Below, one piece after another: positions 8,183 to 15,767 of a stretch of DNA of 24,204 nucleotides. Source of the stretch: a virus; the IMG/VR virus record IMGVR_UViG_3300045999_001868, positions 1-24,204 of that record, one strand, 5' to 3'. Every line of letters begins with the position of its first letter. Within the stretch, counting starts at the first letter, position 1. Made by a program: the position numbers and the translations under genes. A model generated the notes under the pieces. The model had not been told where the DNA came from, made no database searches, and saw only the letters and a program-made list of their open reading frames with translations.

Positions 8183-9343
8183 TTAATTTAATTTTATTGT
8201 TCTTCCGGGTAAGTAATCTACCATGTTTGACTGACTGCTAAGAACCCAAAGGGTATTCTTAGGACAATCATGAGGTGCAGAGCACTCACCATCTGTTAAA
8301 TATATAAGAGCAGTATAACGCCCATGTTCATTAAAGTGGTCAATAACAGGTTGGAAATCAGTCCCACCTCTACCTTTGATTTGAAATTCCTTTTTAGGAT
8401 TGAAATCTTCTACAGAGTTTAGTCTTGAATCACACTGGGCAATAGTAATCTTATGCCCGGTCTTATGCATATGGTGCAATTCATTCAAGAATTCTTCCAA
8501 CTCTTTGTTGTTCACAGACCCTGAAGTATCTATACCTACAAGAATGTGATTTTTAAACTTAATCTTAAGACCAGGATTTTCAATATATCTCTTATTGAAT
8601 TTCCTCCTAAGCTTTTTAGTGTAAGTAATACATGAATTACCTACAAATCTTCTGAGATAACCCTTCCAATCAAACTTTGGTGGTTCAACATGAAAGAGTC
8701 TTTCCATAATTTGTGCAAGTTCACCAGGTACAGTACCTCTTCTTTTCTCAGTTTGTTCTGCAGTTTCTTTGAGCTGATGCTCAATTTGCTTCTGAACCAA
8801 CTTCTTGTCTGCCTCAGATAACTCATCAAAGTCTTGCCATCCAGGATGACAGTAAGGACTGTTACCATCCATTTGATTCAATAAAGAATCTAAAGATGGT
8901 GAAGTACCGTCTTGCTGAGCTTGCTGTAGCAAATCATAATAAGTGTCAGTACCTGCTTTTGGAGGAAGATTCAACTCAGGGAATGTGTTTAGTGTCAACC
9001 CACCATCTGGAAGAAAGTCTGCACCAATGTACTGATTGATTTCCAAATCTGCCGCTATGTTGAATAGCTTCTTATCAGGATACAAATCACCAGTCATAAG
9101 ATGCCCAAAGGAAATATGCAGGAGCTCATGCTTGATCAAACCTATTCTATGCTTCTCACCGAGACTCATAAAATAATCTGGATTGATTACAAGCTGTGCA
9201 CCAATACCATGTTTCTTTACACCTGCAGTAGGAATAGTTTTGATATAGGACTTATTCAAGCCTATAAGGAAGAGACCATAGAATGGCTCATCCAGAATTA
9301 AAATTTTGGAGGTCCTTGAAACCTCATCTATAACATGTTGCAT
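8183..9343 (-). CDS. vWA-domain metallopeptidase-like protein (DUF2201 type)
   Basis: A two-domain protein of 386 aa. The N-terminal metallopeptidase-like domain has HELLHISFGH (HExxH at 72-76, third His at 81), followed by a NIAADLEIN segment typical of DUF2201_N. The C-terminal vWA domain has a complete MIDAS: DTSGS (D272, S274, S276), T328 in GRGGTD, and D351 in LTDGE. Such proteins pair with MoxR ATPases, and one is encoded immediately downstream. I chose the ATG at 9343, two bases after the preceding stop, over a TTG at 9352. Whether the zinc site is an active protease or only a fold relic cannot be told from sequence. It acts in the cytoplasm, as no signal is present. Confidence 0.87.
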   Translation of the reverse strand: MQHVIDEVSRTSKILILDEPFYGLFLIGLNKSYIKTIPTAGVKKHGIGAQLVINPDYFMSLGEKHRIGLIKHELLHISFGHLMTGDLYPDKKLFNIAADLEINQYIGADFLPDGGLTLNTFPELNLPPKAGTDTYYDLLQQAQQDGTSPSLDSLLNQMDGNSPYCHPGWQDFDELSEADKKLVQKQIEHQLKETAEQTEKRRGTVPGELAQIMERLFHVEPPKFDWKGYLRRFVGNSCITYTKKLRRKFNKRYIENPGLKIKFKNHILVGIDTSGSVNNKELEEFLNELHHMHKTGHKITIAQCDSRLNSVEDFNPKKEFQIKGRGGTDFQPVIDHFNEHGRYTALIYLTDGECSAPHDCPKNTLWVLSSQSNMVDYLPGRTIKLN

Positions 9344-9345
9344 TG

Positions 9346-9735
9346 TTACCAATTAAATTTAACATCAAGATCTTCTATAAAGCTTTTGCTTATAGTGTTT
9401 GTTGGTAGCCATAAGGGAAATACATACTTAGTTACGTAGTGTTCAAAGCATTCTTTAAAGTTTTCAGGAAGATCCTTACACTCTTTTATTCTCTGATAAT
9501 AGATTGTGAGTCTAAGACTTATTCCATTTTTAAAAGAGATATCTTCTCTGTCTTTAAAGTTTTTTATGAATTCAACTCTTTTATCTAAGCTCATGCATTT
9601 TGCAATAAGTACCGGGAACTCTACATGAAGATCCATATTTCTTATAGTCTCAACAGCCAAATCAAAGTCATCTTGTGACGCATTCAGCATTTTGAGAAGG
9701 TTTTTAAATTCTTCTAGGGTAATACTATTGTTCAT
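9346..9735 (-). CDS. Small protein sharing the helical motif of the MoxR/vWA cassette (129 aa)
   Basis: There is no known family. The N-terminus, SITLEEFKNLLKMLNAS followed by QDDFDLAVETI (residues 4-31), matches blocks in both proteins of the paralogous pair at 4735-6910 (pattern TLxEE...L[LV]KxIxxS..DRELAxxI). This makes it the third member of a motif-sharing set around the MoxR ATPase. The start is taken as the ATG at 9735; a TTG lies 6 bases earlier. It overlaps the RusA gene by 11 bp and stops two bases before the vWA gene. It may be an adaptor or a target for the ATPase; this is inference. Confidence 0.75.
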   Translation of the reverse strand: MNNSITLEEFKNLLKMLNASQDDFDLAVETIRNMDLHVEFPVLIAKCMSLDKRVEFIKNFKDREDISFKNGISLRLTIYYQRIKECKDLPENFKECFEHYVTKYVFPLWLPTNTISKSFIEDLDVKFNW

Positions 9736-10132
9736 TTTCAATTGACATGTGCTGGATATTCTTACAATCCAACAACTCTATCATTACACCGGGGTTATTC
9801 TTATCATACACATACTCAATGAATACAGGAATAATTACATCTGCATTATCATCATCAATCCAACCATAGTTAACCATATCATCCTGAACTGTTTGTGCGG
9901 GATTGATATAGTCAAACTTATGCCGGCTGTTTCTAATGAATGTTAATCCTATTCTCACTGGCAGAGTACAATTTGCAATTGCTTTCTTGAATTCATCAGC
10001 ATACTGTTCATAGTATGCTTTTGAAGTCTTTCTGTAGTTAACTACAGTTTTGCTTGCAATAAAATACTTACCGGTCCACCGTCTACCATTCTTGCTACTT
10101 GGAACATTACCTGGTATAAACCATCTATTCAT
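9725..10132 (-). CDS. rusA: RusA-like Holliday junction resolvase
   Basis: A small endonuclease (135 aa) that cuts recombination junctions. The N-terminal FIPGNVPSSKNGRRWTG and the acidic core match the RusA family: D74 in FDYIN, D84-D85 in VQDDMVNYGW and D93-D95 in IDDDNADVI are the expected metal-binding positions. The length is normal for RusA. It starts within an ATGA overlap with the primase stop, so the two are translated together. It probably resolves branched or concatemeric phage DNA before packaging. The overall arrangement fits RusA well; exact catalytic residues are assigned by motif only. Confidence 0.82.
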   Translation of the reverse strand: MNRWFIPGNVPSSKNGRRWTGKYFIASKTVVNYRKTSKAYYEQYADEFKKAIANCTLPVRIGLTFIRNSRHKFDYINPAQTVQDDMVNYGWIDDDNADVIIPVFIEYVYDKNNPGVMIELLDCKNIQHMSIENEQ

Positions 10133-11100
10133 GTTTCTATTTTTAAAATTGATTTTAACAAAGGCTTAAGATGCTCATGAGTCTTTTGTAATCCAAAGTT
10201 CTTTACAGCATCTGATATATCCTTATCCAAAGATAAGAAACTACCGTCAATGCTATACACTTCATTGTATCTTGTAATAGCCTTCATACCTGCTTCATCA
10301 TTGTCAAAAAGAGTCACCACTCTTTTATACTTCTGAAGCAAATGATTTACAATGAGAGGTTTTAGAATACTATTCTCACTATCTGGAGCAATTGCTTCTA
10401 CGTTATAACCAATACTCTTCAGGCACATGGCATCTTTTAAAGATGAACATATGACAAGATAAGGTTGATTATATTTCAATTGATCTATACCCTGGACATG
10501 GGAAGATATCTTTAAGAACTTCTTCTTTCTGTTATAGGGCTGATAGATCTTGTATATCTCACCATATTTAGTGAAATAGCCATAGATGTAATCACTCTTT
10601 ACTGTAATTCTTTCAGAACCTTTTGTCATCTCATAGTATTCTATGGGCCTGACATTGTATTCTTTAAGAATCTTTGAACCAATGTTAAATCTTAGCCAGA
10701 ATTTAGCATCATGCTCAAACCAACTTCTTTCAGAAAAATAATTTACCACCCAGTTTTCCTCTGGTTTCAGAGTAACTGCTGTGGCACCATTCTTTTTAAT
10801 GAAAGCATTGTAATCATTTATCATTTTATTTACAGCATCACCATAATTAATCTGAAATAGATGCATTATCAAATCAATCTTACTACCTTGCTTGCCAGTT
10901 GAAAAGTCTTTGAACTTGTATTGCATTACAGACTTGTCAACATAGATGTACATGCTTGGTGTTTTCTCAGATGGATTAAATATTGACCTGATCTTTTCTC
11001 TCTGGCCAGTAAGTGGTGTAGTTAAACCCAAATAGTATTGGAAGACCCAATAGCTTGGAACTTGTGATTCATGAACAATTAAGTTTTTTGTACTTAACAT
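10129..11100 (-). CDS. DnaG-type primase with TOPRIM domain
   Basis: This is probably the phage primase (323 aa). The N-terminal part (FNPSEKTPSMYIY, KFKDFSTGKQGSKIDLIMHL) resembles the DnaG/CHC2 core, but the zinc-binding cysteines are missing. The TOPRIM domain has VICSSLKDAMCL (216-227), LFDNDEAG (264-271, D266 and D268) and DKDISD (292-297). In TOPRIM motif 1 the usual catalytic Glu (EGxxD) appears as Ser219. The gene starts 4 nt after a strong terminator, so it is expressed by read-through or as a minor transcript. Its first codons share a 14-base element with two other genes. A nuclease-type TOPRIM function is a less likely alternative. Confidence 0.8.
   Translation of the reverse strand: MLSTKNLIVHESQVPSYWVFQYYLGLTTPLTGQREKIRSIFNPSEKTPSMYIYVDKSVMQYKFKDFSTGKQGSKIDLIMHLFQINYGDAVNKMINDYNAFIKKNGATAVTLKPEENWVVNYFSERSWFEHDAKFWLRFNIGSKILKEYNVRPIEYYEMTKGSERITVKSDYIYGYFTKYGEIYKIYQPYNRKKKFLKISSHVQGIDQLKYNQPYLVICSSLKDAMCLKSIGYNVEAIAPDSENSILKPLIVNHLLQKYKRVVTLFDNDEAGMKAITRYNEVYSIDGSFLSLDKDISDAVKNFGLQKTHEHLKPLLKSILKIET
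11087..11100 (-). repeat. Shared start-codon element, copy 1 (primase)
   Basis: The minus strand reads ATGTTAAGTACAAA at the primase start. The same 14 bases begin the gene at 11814, and a copy with one difference begins the gene at 13054. It encodes MLSTK. Confidence 0.6.
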
Positions 11101-11104
11101 AATT

Positions 11105-11135
11105 AAAAAGAGAGAGGGATGTTACTCCCTCTCTC
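11105..11135 (-). terminator. Strong rho-independent terminator after the SSB-like gene
   Basis: The minus strand has a perfect 10-bp stem (GAGAGAGGGA/TCCCTCTCTC, 11126-11135 with 11110-11119), a GTAACA loop and a run of five T (11109-11105). It lies in the 42-bp gap between the SSB-like stop and the primase ATG, so it should cut primase expression relative to SSB. Confidence 0.88.
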
Positions 11136-11142
11136 CTAAAAA

Positions 11143-11814
11143 TTATAAATCAAAATCAGAACCAGTAGTCTCACCAAAAGGATTGAAGTCATCAACCGGG
11201 GCTGATGCTTTCTTTTGAAGAGGCTTGATATGTTCTTCTTTGTTAAACTTAAGAAGTCTTGATGTTTCAACACCAATTGCTTCCACAGGTACTCCATCTT
11301 TGGATGCTCTTGGGAGGAACAAATCATAGTTAACATAACCTTCTTTGTTTTCCCACTCACGGCCACCAACACAAGCATTAATAAATGCACTGTTACCAAG
11401 AAGCCTATTGCATGATACAATAAACTCCTCAATTGTCTGGGCTTCAATTGCATCTAGCTCAGCTCTCTTACCAAGGGTTTCAGAAAGCATTACCATGGCC
11501 TTTAGGATTTCAGTATCTCTACTGATAGTTCTACCGGTGGGCAGAGTTGTGTCCTTAAAAGGATAAGGACTCATCCTAACCCTACCAACCTGACCTTCAT
11601 AACGGGGGCCGGCAGGATTGCTCTGGTCTTTCAGAAAACCTTCAAAGTCTCCGCCTACTGGCTGACTTTCTACATGCAGCATTACATTGAATGCTTCCTT
11701 GTCATAAGGAGTTTGTTCTAGAGTGATAGAATTGATCTTCACAACTTGGTTACCAACACTGATAACGGGTTTAGCTTTACCACTTCCTGTGGTGATGTCT
11801 TTTGTACTTAACAT
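11143..11814 (-). CDS. Putative single-stranded DNA-binding protein with acidic tail
   Basis: A 223-aa protein ending DDFNPFGETTGSDFDL, an acidic tail with aromatic residues like the partner-binding tails of bacterial SSB (DDDIPF) and phage ssDNA-binding proteins. The N-terminal 150 residues look beta-rich and could form an OB fold, but no family was recognised directly. It lies one gene after a Sak4-like ATPase, the usual SSB neighbour, and just before a strong terminator, which suits an abundant protein. It shares the first 14 bases, and so the MLSTK start, with the primase gene. The SSB role is a reasonable inference, not proven. Confidence 0.6.
   Translation of the reverse strand: MLSTKDITTGSGKAKPVISVGNQVVKINSITLEQTPYDKEAFNVMLHVESQPVGGDFEGFLKDQSNPAGPRYEGQVGRVRMSPYPFKDTTLPTGRTISRDTEILKAMVMLSETLGKRAELDAIEAQTIEEFIVSCNRLLGNSAFINACVGGREWENKEGYVNYDLFLPRASKDGVPVEAIGVETSRLLKFNKEEHIKPLQKKASAPVDDFNPFGETTGSDFDL
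11801..11814 (-). repeat. Shared start-codon element, copy 2 (SSB-like gene)
   Basis: ATGTTAAGTACAAA on the minus strand, identical to the primase start over 14 bases. Confidence 0.6.
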
Positions 11815-11827
11815 AAACTTTAATTAA

Positions 11828-12514
11828 TTATTCATTTTCATACTTCAAGATAGCCTGTCTGACATACTCCAAATCATTTCCAATAAATGCTTGGTCAAAC
11901 ATTCCAATAGGAGCCTTACATGTATTTTCACCATTGTTCTGGGTTTCAAATACATAGTTCAGGGTGCCATCTTCTTTCTTTATAATGCGGGCAAATAATA
12001 CAATTGAAAAGAGACCCTCTAAGGTGAGAGCATTATCAATCATTTTACCCACGGTCTTAGCCTTCACTCTTCTGTGGCCATTAACATCTGTTGATTCCTC
12101 TGCATGAGTGAGGAAGAATACAGTGAGATCTTCACGGAAGTCTTTAGGCATCTTGGCAACTTGTGCCAGGTTTGTTGCTATCTGAGTAAATTTATCATAG
12201 CCCTTCTCAAGAGCCTTGTCAAAATACTCAAAGCTTGACATGTACTGCCAGTCATCAACAACAATAGTTTTGATCTGTGGCATGTTGTCATTCACATGCT
12301 TCATTGCTTTCATGATACCGGGTGCTGTTGAAGCATTGGTCATGTTACCATTGGGATTCTCTCTTGAGATCAATGTGTACATGCTCTTCCAACCTTTGAA
12401 CGGCAGTGGTTTGTTAGCAATGTTGATGATGAATGTTTCTGTTGGGTTTAGAGTTCTGATGGAAGTTGACTTCCCAGAACCTGATTCTGCAATTACTAAT
12501 ACTGATTGAGCCAT
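11828..12514 (-). CDS. Sak4-like RecA-fold ATPase (AAA_24 type)
   Basis: A 228-aa ATPase with Walker A AESGSGKST (9-17) close to the N-terminus and Walker B TIVVDDWQYM (83-92). A FFLTHAEES segment follows, like the motif 3 region of Sak4/AAA_24 proteins. Sak4 is a RecA-related single-strand annealing factor of phages that works with an SSB; the SSB-like gene follows 13 bp downstream. The size and compact layout are normal for the family. Its place between DnaB and SSB supports a role in recombination-dependent replication. A general NTPase of the same fold remains possible. Confidence 0.83.
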   Translation of the reverse strand: MAQSVLVIAESGSGKSTSIRTLNPTETFIINIANKPLPFKGWKSMYTLISRENPNGNMTNASTAPGIMKAMKHVNDNMPQIKTIVVDDWQYMSSFEYFDKALEKGYDKFTQIATNLAQVAKMPKDFREDLTVFFLTHAEESTDVNGHRRVKAKTVGKMIDNALTLEGLFSIVLFARIIKKEDGTLNYVFETQNNGENTCKAPIGMFDQAFIGNDLEYVRQAILKYENE

Positions 12515-12517
12515 TGG

Positions 12518-13054
12518 TTATTTAATTTTCTGTTCTATTTTCTTAAGTGTTTCTGCTATACTGATTAGTGCTTCAATTGCAGATCTGTGAGAGAATACTT
12601 CATCCGGGTTAGGTAAGCTTATTTGCTCTGGATTAGGTAAATCAGTGATATCAAAGATACTACTTTTATTTCGTCTTGTGTTAATATCATTGATAATTTT
12701 TAGCTCAGAAACAGGGACAATATGTCTCTGAAATCCAGAGTTACTTTCAATCAACTCATACTCTTCACGCCAGTGAGGATTATGTTTGTGTAGATAAAGA
12801 GTTCTCTTGGGATCTTCTGTTTCATAATCAATACTCACAAATTCTGTGTAGATATCAACTCCCTTCTCAAGTTCACTTGGAAAGAAACTGACATGTAATT
12901 CATCCTTACCAGATGGTCTATAAGCCATCTTAGGAATATATAATGCATCCTGGAGTTCATTGTTTATGAAATACTCCTGATGCTCTTCTTTCAATTTTTC
13001 AATCTTCTCTTTTCTTAATTGTGGTGTTAGAGATTCTTTCTTTGTACTTATCAT
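12518..13054 (-). CDS. Unknown protein in the replication core (178 aa)
   Basis: The family is not recognised. The first 30 residues are highly charged and helical (LRKEKIEKLKEEHQEYF), the centre is mixed, and the last 25 residues form another likely helix (EALISIAETLKKIEQKIK). It is soluble. It sits between the DnaB-type helicase (2-bp gap) and the Sak4 gene (3-bp gap), so it is part of the replication operon. In layout it could act as a helicase loader or accessory factor, but nothing in the sequence shows this. Its start carries the third copy of the ATGwTAAGTACAAA element. Confidence 0.75.
   Translation of the reverse strand: MISTKKESLTPQLRKEKIEKLKEEHQEYFINNELQDALYIPKMAYRPSGKDELHVSFFPSELEKGVDIYTEFVSIDYETEDPKRTLYLHKHNPHWREEYELIESNSGFQRHIVPVSELKIINDINTRRNKSSIFDITDLPNPEQISLPNPDEVFSHRSAIEALISIAETLKKIEQKIK
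13041..13054 (-). repeat. Shared start-codon element, copy 3
   Basis: ATGATAAGTACAAA on the minus strand, one base different from the primase and SSB-like gene starts; it encodes MISTK. Confidence 0.55.
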
Positions 13055-13056
13055 AA

Positions 13057-14007
13057 TTATCTTGTAGATGTTTGCGGTGTAGGCATTTCTGATATCTCCA
13101 TTCTTTCAAAGTTGGCTTTAAAGAAACTCATTCTTGTATCACCATTCCTTGCTTTCAGGAAGTGAAGTACCAGTGTTTTGTCATCATCTATTATGTACCT
13201 ATCTGGTCCATAATATTTGATTCTCTGTTTTGCGGGTCTGTTAATACCAACAAGAGTATCTGCATGCTGCAGCATAGCATCTGAACCAAAGATATCTGAT
13301 TCAAGAATGTAGTTGCCATACTTACCATCTATTGCTCTTTCCGGATTGTCAATATTTCTATTGAGCTGGGACAGAACAACAAACATACATGGATACTGTC
13401 TTTTGGTTTGAGTAAAGAACTCACCTAACTCAAACAGCATATCTAAACTGCTTGTCTGGTATGGTGCTCTCTTTACTAACATTGTGTGATCTAAAGTGAT
13501 AATAGTCTTCTTGCCATTATGTTCTTCCATATACATATCAATCTGCTCACGCATTTGATTTACTGTCATTGGTGTACTGATAATGTCAACTGGATATTTC
13601 ACCCTTTGTTTTGCATACTCATGGCATTTGATTAGGACATCAGGACTTATCTGTGAACCGGCACTGCACAGTTCCTTATAAGTCTTACCGGTGATGGAAG
13701 AAAATTCTCTGAGAGCTGAAGTTCTTCCAACCATCTCAAATTGAAACTCAAGAACTCTGAAGTCATCATGCGGGTTTAGTGTAAAAGATTCTCTTACAAT
13801 CTGATCCTTCAATAATGTCTTACCTGAACCTGGTCTTCCGCCAACTACAGTTAGAGTATTCCATTCTAAACCATCTGTTGTAGCATCATTAAACTTAGGC
13901 CAGGGTGTATAGATTGATTTCTCTTCACCCTTGGCCCGGTTATGCATGTACTTCAGTGCTTCAGTAAATGATCTGTACTGACCATCCCATGCTTTAGTTG
14001 GTTTCAT
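13057..14007 (-). CDS. DnaB-type replicative helicase (RecA domain only)
   Basis: This is the fork helicase. Walker A is GGRPGSGKT (56-64), the Walker B region TLDHTMLVK (171-179) and motif H3 VVLSQLNR (210-217). The C-terminal LHFLKARNGDT segment carries the usual basic finger. At 316 aa it lacks the DnaB N-terminal domain, so it may assemble differently or need a separate loader or primase contact; a RadA/KaiC-type ATPase is a less likely alternative. It is first in the core run helicase, unknown, Sak4, SSB-like. The gap to the exported-protein gene upstream is only 5 bp. Confidence 0.87.
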   Translation of the reverse strand: MKPTKAWDGQYRSFTEALKYMHNRAKGEEKSIYTPWPKFNDATTDGLEWNTLTVVGGRPGSGKTLLKDQIVRESFTLNPHDDFRVLEFQFEMVGRTSALREFSSITGKTYKELCSAGSQISPDVLIKCHEYAKQRVKYPVDIISTPMTVNQMREQIDMYMEEHNGKKTIITLDHTMLVKRAPYQTSSLDMLFELGEFFTQTKRQYPCMFVVLSQLNRNIDNPERAIDGKYGNYILESDIFGSDAMLQHADTLVGINRPAKQRIKYYGPDRYIIDDDKTLVLHFLKARNGDTRMSFFKANFERMEISEMPTPQTSTR

Positions 14008-14012
14008 TAAAC

Positions 14013-14483
14013 TTACTCTGCTGGAGTTAAATCTGATTCAATAAATTCAAAAGCCCTACTGCTTCCTGTCATGTTAAACTGGTAGATAGTTTTTCCACAA
14101 TGGTCATCATCTACTCTGATTTTAAATACAGAAGTATTCTTAAAGTAAGGAAGCATAATAGACTCTGATAGGTTTCCTGATAAGTAAATCTTCTTCTTGT
14201 CTGTTGATGTTACCCCTATGTTTGAAAAAGGTTCCCATCCACTAACTGTTTTGTAAGTATACTCTACTATAGGGTTTTCTGTGCAAGTGTAACCCGTATA
14301 TAGAAGAAGCAAAACACCTCCATCAGGCATCTTTATCATTTTGAGAAACTCTTTTCCTGTAGAACTATGACAAATAGCTACTCTATAAGGATTATCAAAT
14401 CCGTTTTCTACTGTTTTAGTTGTCCATTGTGCTTTACTTTCACTAAGTAAAGACATTAAAATTAAAAATATGTACTTTTTCAT
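14013..14483 (-). CDS. Exported phage protein with signal peptide
   Basis: The N-terminus MKKYIFLILMSLLSESKAQW is a clear signal peptide: two Lys, a hydrophobic core, and a likely cut after SKA at residue 18. The mature part (about 138 aa) is beta-rich with three Cys (C38, C67, C129) and a C-terminal GSSRAFEFIESDL segment. No lipoprotein Cys follows the cut, so it should be periplasmic. A periplasmic protein inside a replication cluster is unexpected; blocking superinfection or changing the host envelope are common roles of such genes, but the function here is unknown. Confidence 0.78.
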   Translation of the reverse strand: MKKYIFLILMSLLSESKAQWTTKTVENGFDNPYRVAICHSSTGKEFLKMIKMPDGGVLLLLYTGYTCTENPIVEYTYKTVSGWEPFSNIGVTSTDKKKIYLSGNLSESIMLPYFKNTSVFKIRVDDDHCGKTIYQFNMTGSSRAFEFIESDLTPAE

Positions 14484-14485
14484 TG

Positions 14486-14782
14486 TTATTTCTTTTTAAA
14501 TTCTTCAAACCATTCTATAATATATTTATCATCTACAGATTCAAAGTTCAAGGGTCTAACATTAGGGTCATTAGTTATTCTTTTCCAAATATTCCCATAC
14601 TTTCTTAGTTGATGATTTTCAATAAAATCATAGAATGAAATTAAATCTTCCTCACTATACATTCTTTCAGCTTGCCATTTAGCACCATCTTTAAACGCTT
14701 TTATTTGGGGGAAACCTTTATTTTCTTCTGTAGAATCATAAGCAATTCTCTCAGCAGCTTCTTCTAATGTTTCTTGTTTCAT
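14486..14782 (-). CDS. Small phage hypothetical (98 aa)
   Basis: A helical, charged protein beginning MKQETLEEAAERIAYDSTE, with the segment KDGAKWQAERMYSEEDLISF. This style of short protein is common in phages of Bacteroidota (family resemblance recalled). No function is known. It shares a TAATG junction with the 135-aa gene upstream and ends 2 bp before the exported-protein gene. Confidence 0.75.
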   Translation of the reverse strand: MKQETLEEAAERIAYDSTEENKGFPQIKAFKDGAKWQAERMYSEEDLISFYDFIENHQLRKYGNIWKRITNDPNVRPLNFESVDDKYIIEWFEEFKKK

Positions 14783-15189
14783 TATTCGTAGTCTTTAATG
14801 TCATACATCCATTTATCCTGGTACACATCAAGTATCTCAATGTCAGCTTTACTTTTATATGCCTGAAGAGCACTTAAATAAGCTTCCCTTGACTTAAGAG
14901 GATAGTCAGTAATGTTGTTGGTAGATAACTCTTTGATTTTGATTCTAACAACATCACATAATGGGATATACCCGGTTAGTTCTGCTTTGAATAAGTCTTT
15001 GTCTGTTTCAAACTCAAAATTAAAATCCGGATTAGGTTCATACATATCCGGTTCAGATATTCCTTTTAGAAATATAGAGATTATATTGGCCCAGTGCTCT
15101 GTTGGGCACCGTGCTGCAATACTTCCTTTAACATAGACTCTCCATTCATCTATGTTGTTTACTGTGGCTTTTCTTACTGATACTGTCAT
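14782..15189 (-). CDS. Unknown protein (135 aa)
   Basis: The family is not recognised. It is a mixed alpha/beta, soluble protein, with a repeated acid-aromatic pattern (NPDFNFEFETDKDLF) in the middle. ATGA overlap with the upstream gene and TAATG junction with the downstream gene place it in a coupled run of small accessory genes between the winged-helix protein and the helicase. Confidence 0.72.
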   Translation of the reverse strand: MTVSVRKATVNNIDEWRVYVKGSIAARCPTEHWANIISIFLKGISEPDMYEPNPDFNFEFETDKDLFKAELTGYIPLCDVVRIKIKELSTNNITDYPLKSREAYLSALQAYKSKADIEILDVYQDKWMYDIKDYE

Positions 15190-15563
15190 TTTTTAAAAAT
15201 AAATAGTTTGTTGTTGACATTCTTGAGTTCCCATTCAATACCACACTTGCACTTCTTTGTCTTTGAATCTACATTCTTGATATATTGTTCTACTGCATCA
15301 TCTTCATCATCTGCATCCTCTGTCTCTTGTGAAAACCAAATTACATTTTTACAAATACATCTGTGGTCTACGTCAATCTCATAAATAGTTCTTATGTTAT
15401 TGCAGTATGGCTCTACTGGAATGCCTTCTTCTTCTGCTGCTTCCAACTCTTCTAATCTTTTAACCTCAGCTTGAATAAGTCTGATCTGCTCCCAGTTACC
15501 AAATTCTAGAGGAACTATGTTCCCATTATCATAAAACTTTCCATTAAGTAGTTTTAATGCCAT
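15186..15563 (-). CDS. Unknown protein with paired CxC motifs (125 aa)
   Basis: The N-terminal half contains an acidic helix (RLEELEAAEEEGIP). The C-terminal half has C69-I-C71 and C105-K-C107-G, which could form a four-Cys zinc site, separated by an acidic loop (EDADDEDDA). No family is recognised. It overlaps the downstream gene by ATGA and the upstream membrane-protein gene by TAATG. Confidence 0.7.
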   Translation of the reverse strand: MALKLLNGKFYDNGNIVPLEFGNWEQIRLIQAEVKRLEELEAAEEEGIPVEPYCNNIRTIYEIDVDHRCICKNVIWFSQETEDADDEDDAVEQYIKNVDSKTKKCKCGIEWELKNVNNKLFIFKK

Positions 15564-15763
15564 TATTTTTTTCTTTCATCTATATAACTAATCACAAAAC
15601 CTACAGCTACTACTAGATTCATACCTAATGATGCTAATATCTCTGTAAGATCATGATAAACATTCAAATTTAGGTGAACGTGACCCACTACCCAAAATGG
15701 AATGGACAAGTTTTGACTTATCCAAACCACTAGGTAGCGTAACAAGCGGGTCAGTTCATTCAC
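15563..15763 (-). CDS. Small two-span membrane protein
   Basis: The 66 residues hold two hydrophobic stretches: about 8-32 (LVVWISQ...WVVGHV) and 42-61 (ILASLGMNLVVAVGFVISY), with a charged tail DERKK. The start is a GTG, since the nearby ATG frame closes after two codons. A TATCTTTG box ends 6 bases upstream. Its size and topology would suit a holin or a membrane-acting small protein, but it is not near lysis genes and no endolysin is seen in the window. Confidence 0.6.
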   Translation of the reverse strand: MNELTRLLRYLVVWISQNLSIPFWVVGHVHLNLNVYHDLTEILASLGMNLVVAVGFVISYIDERKK

Positions 15764-15767
15764 TATC

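Noticed and set aside
11136-11453. Alternative minus-strand frame in the SSB-like gene
   Set aside because: It overlaps the SSB-like gene in another frame and reads through its stop; composition is Leu/Lys shadow.
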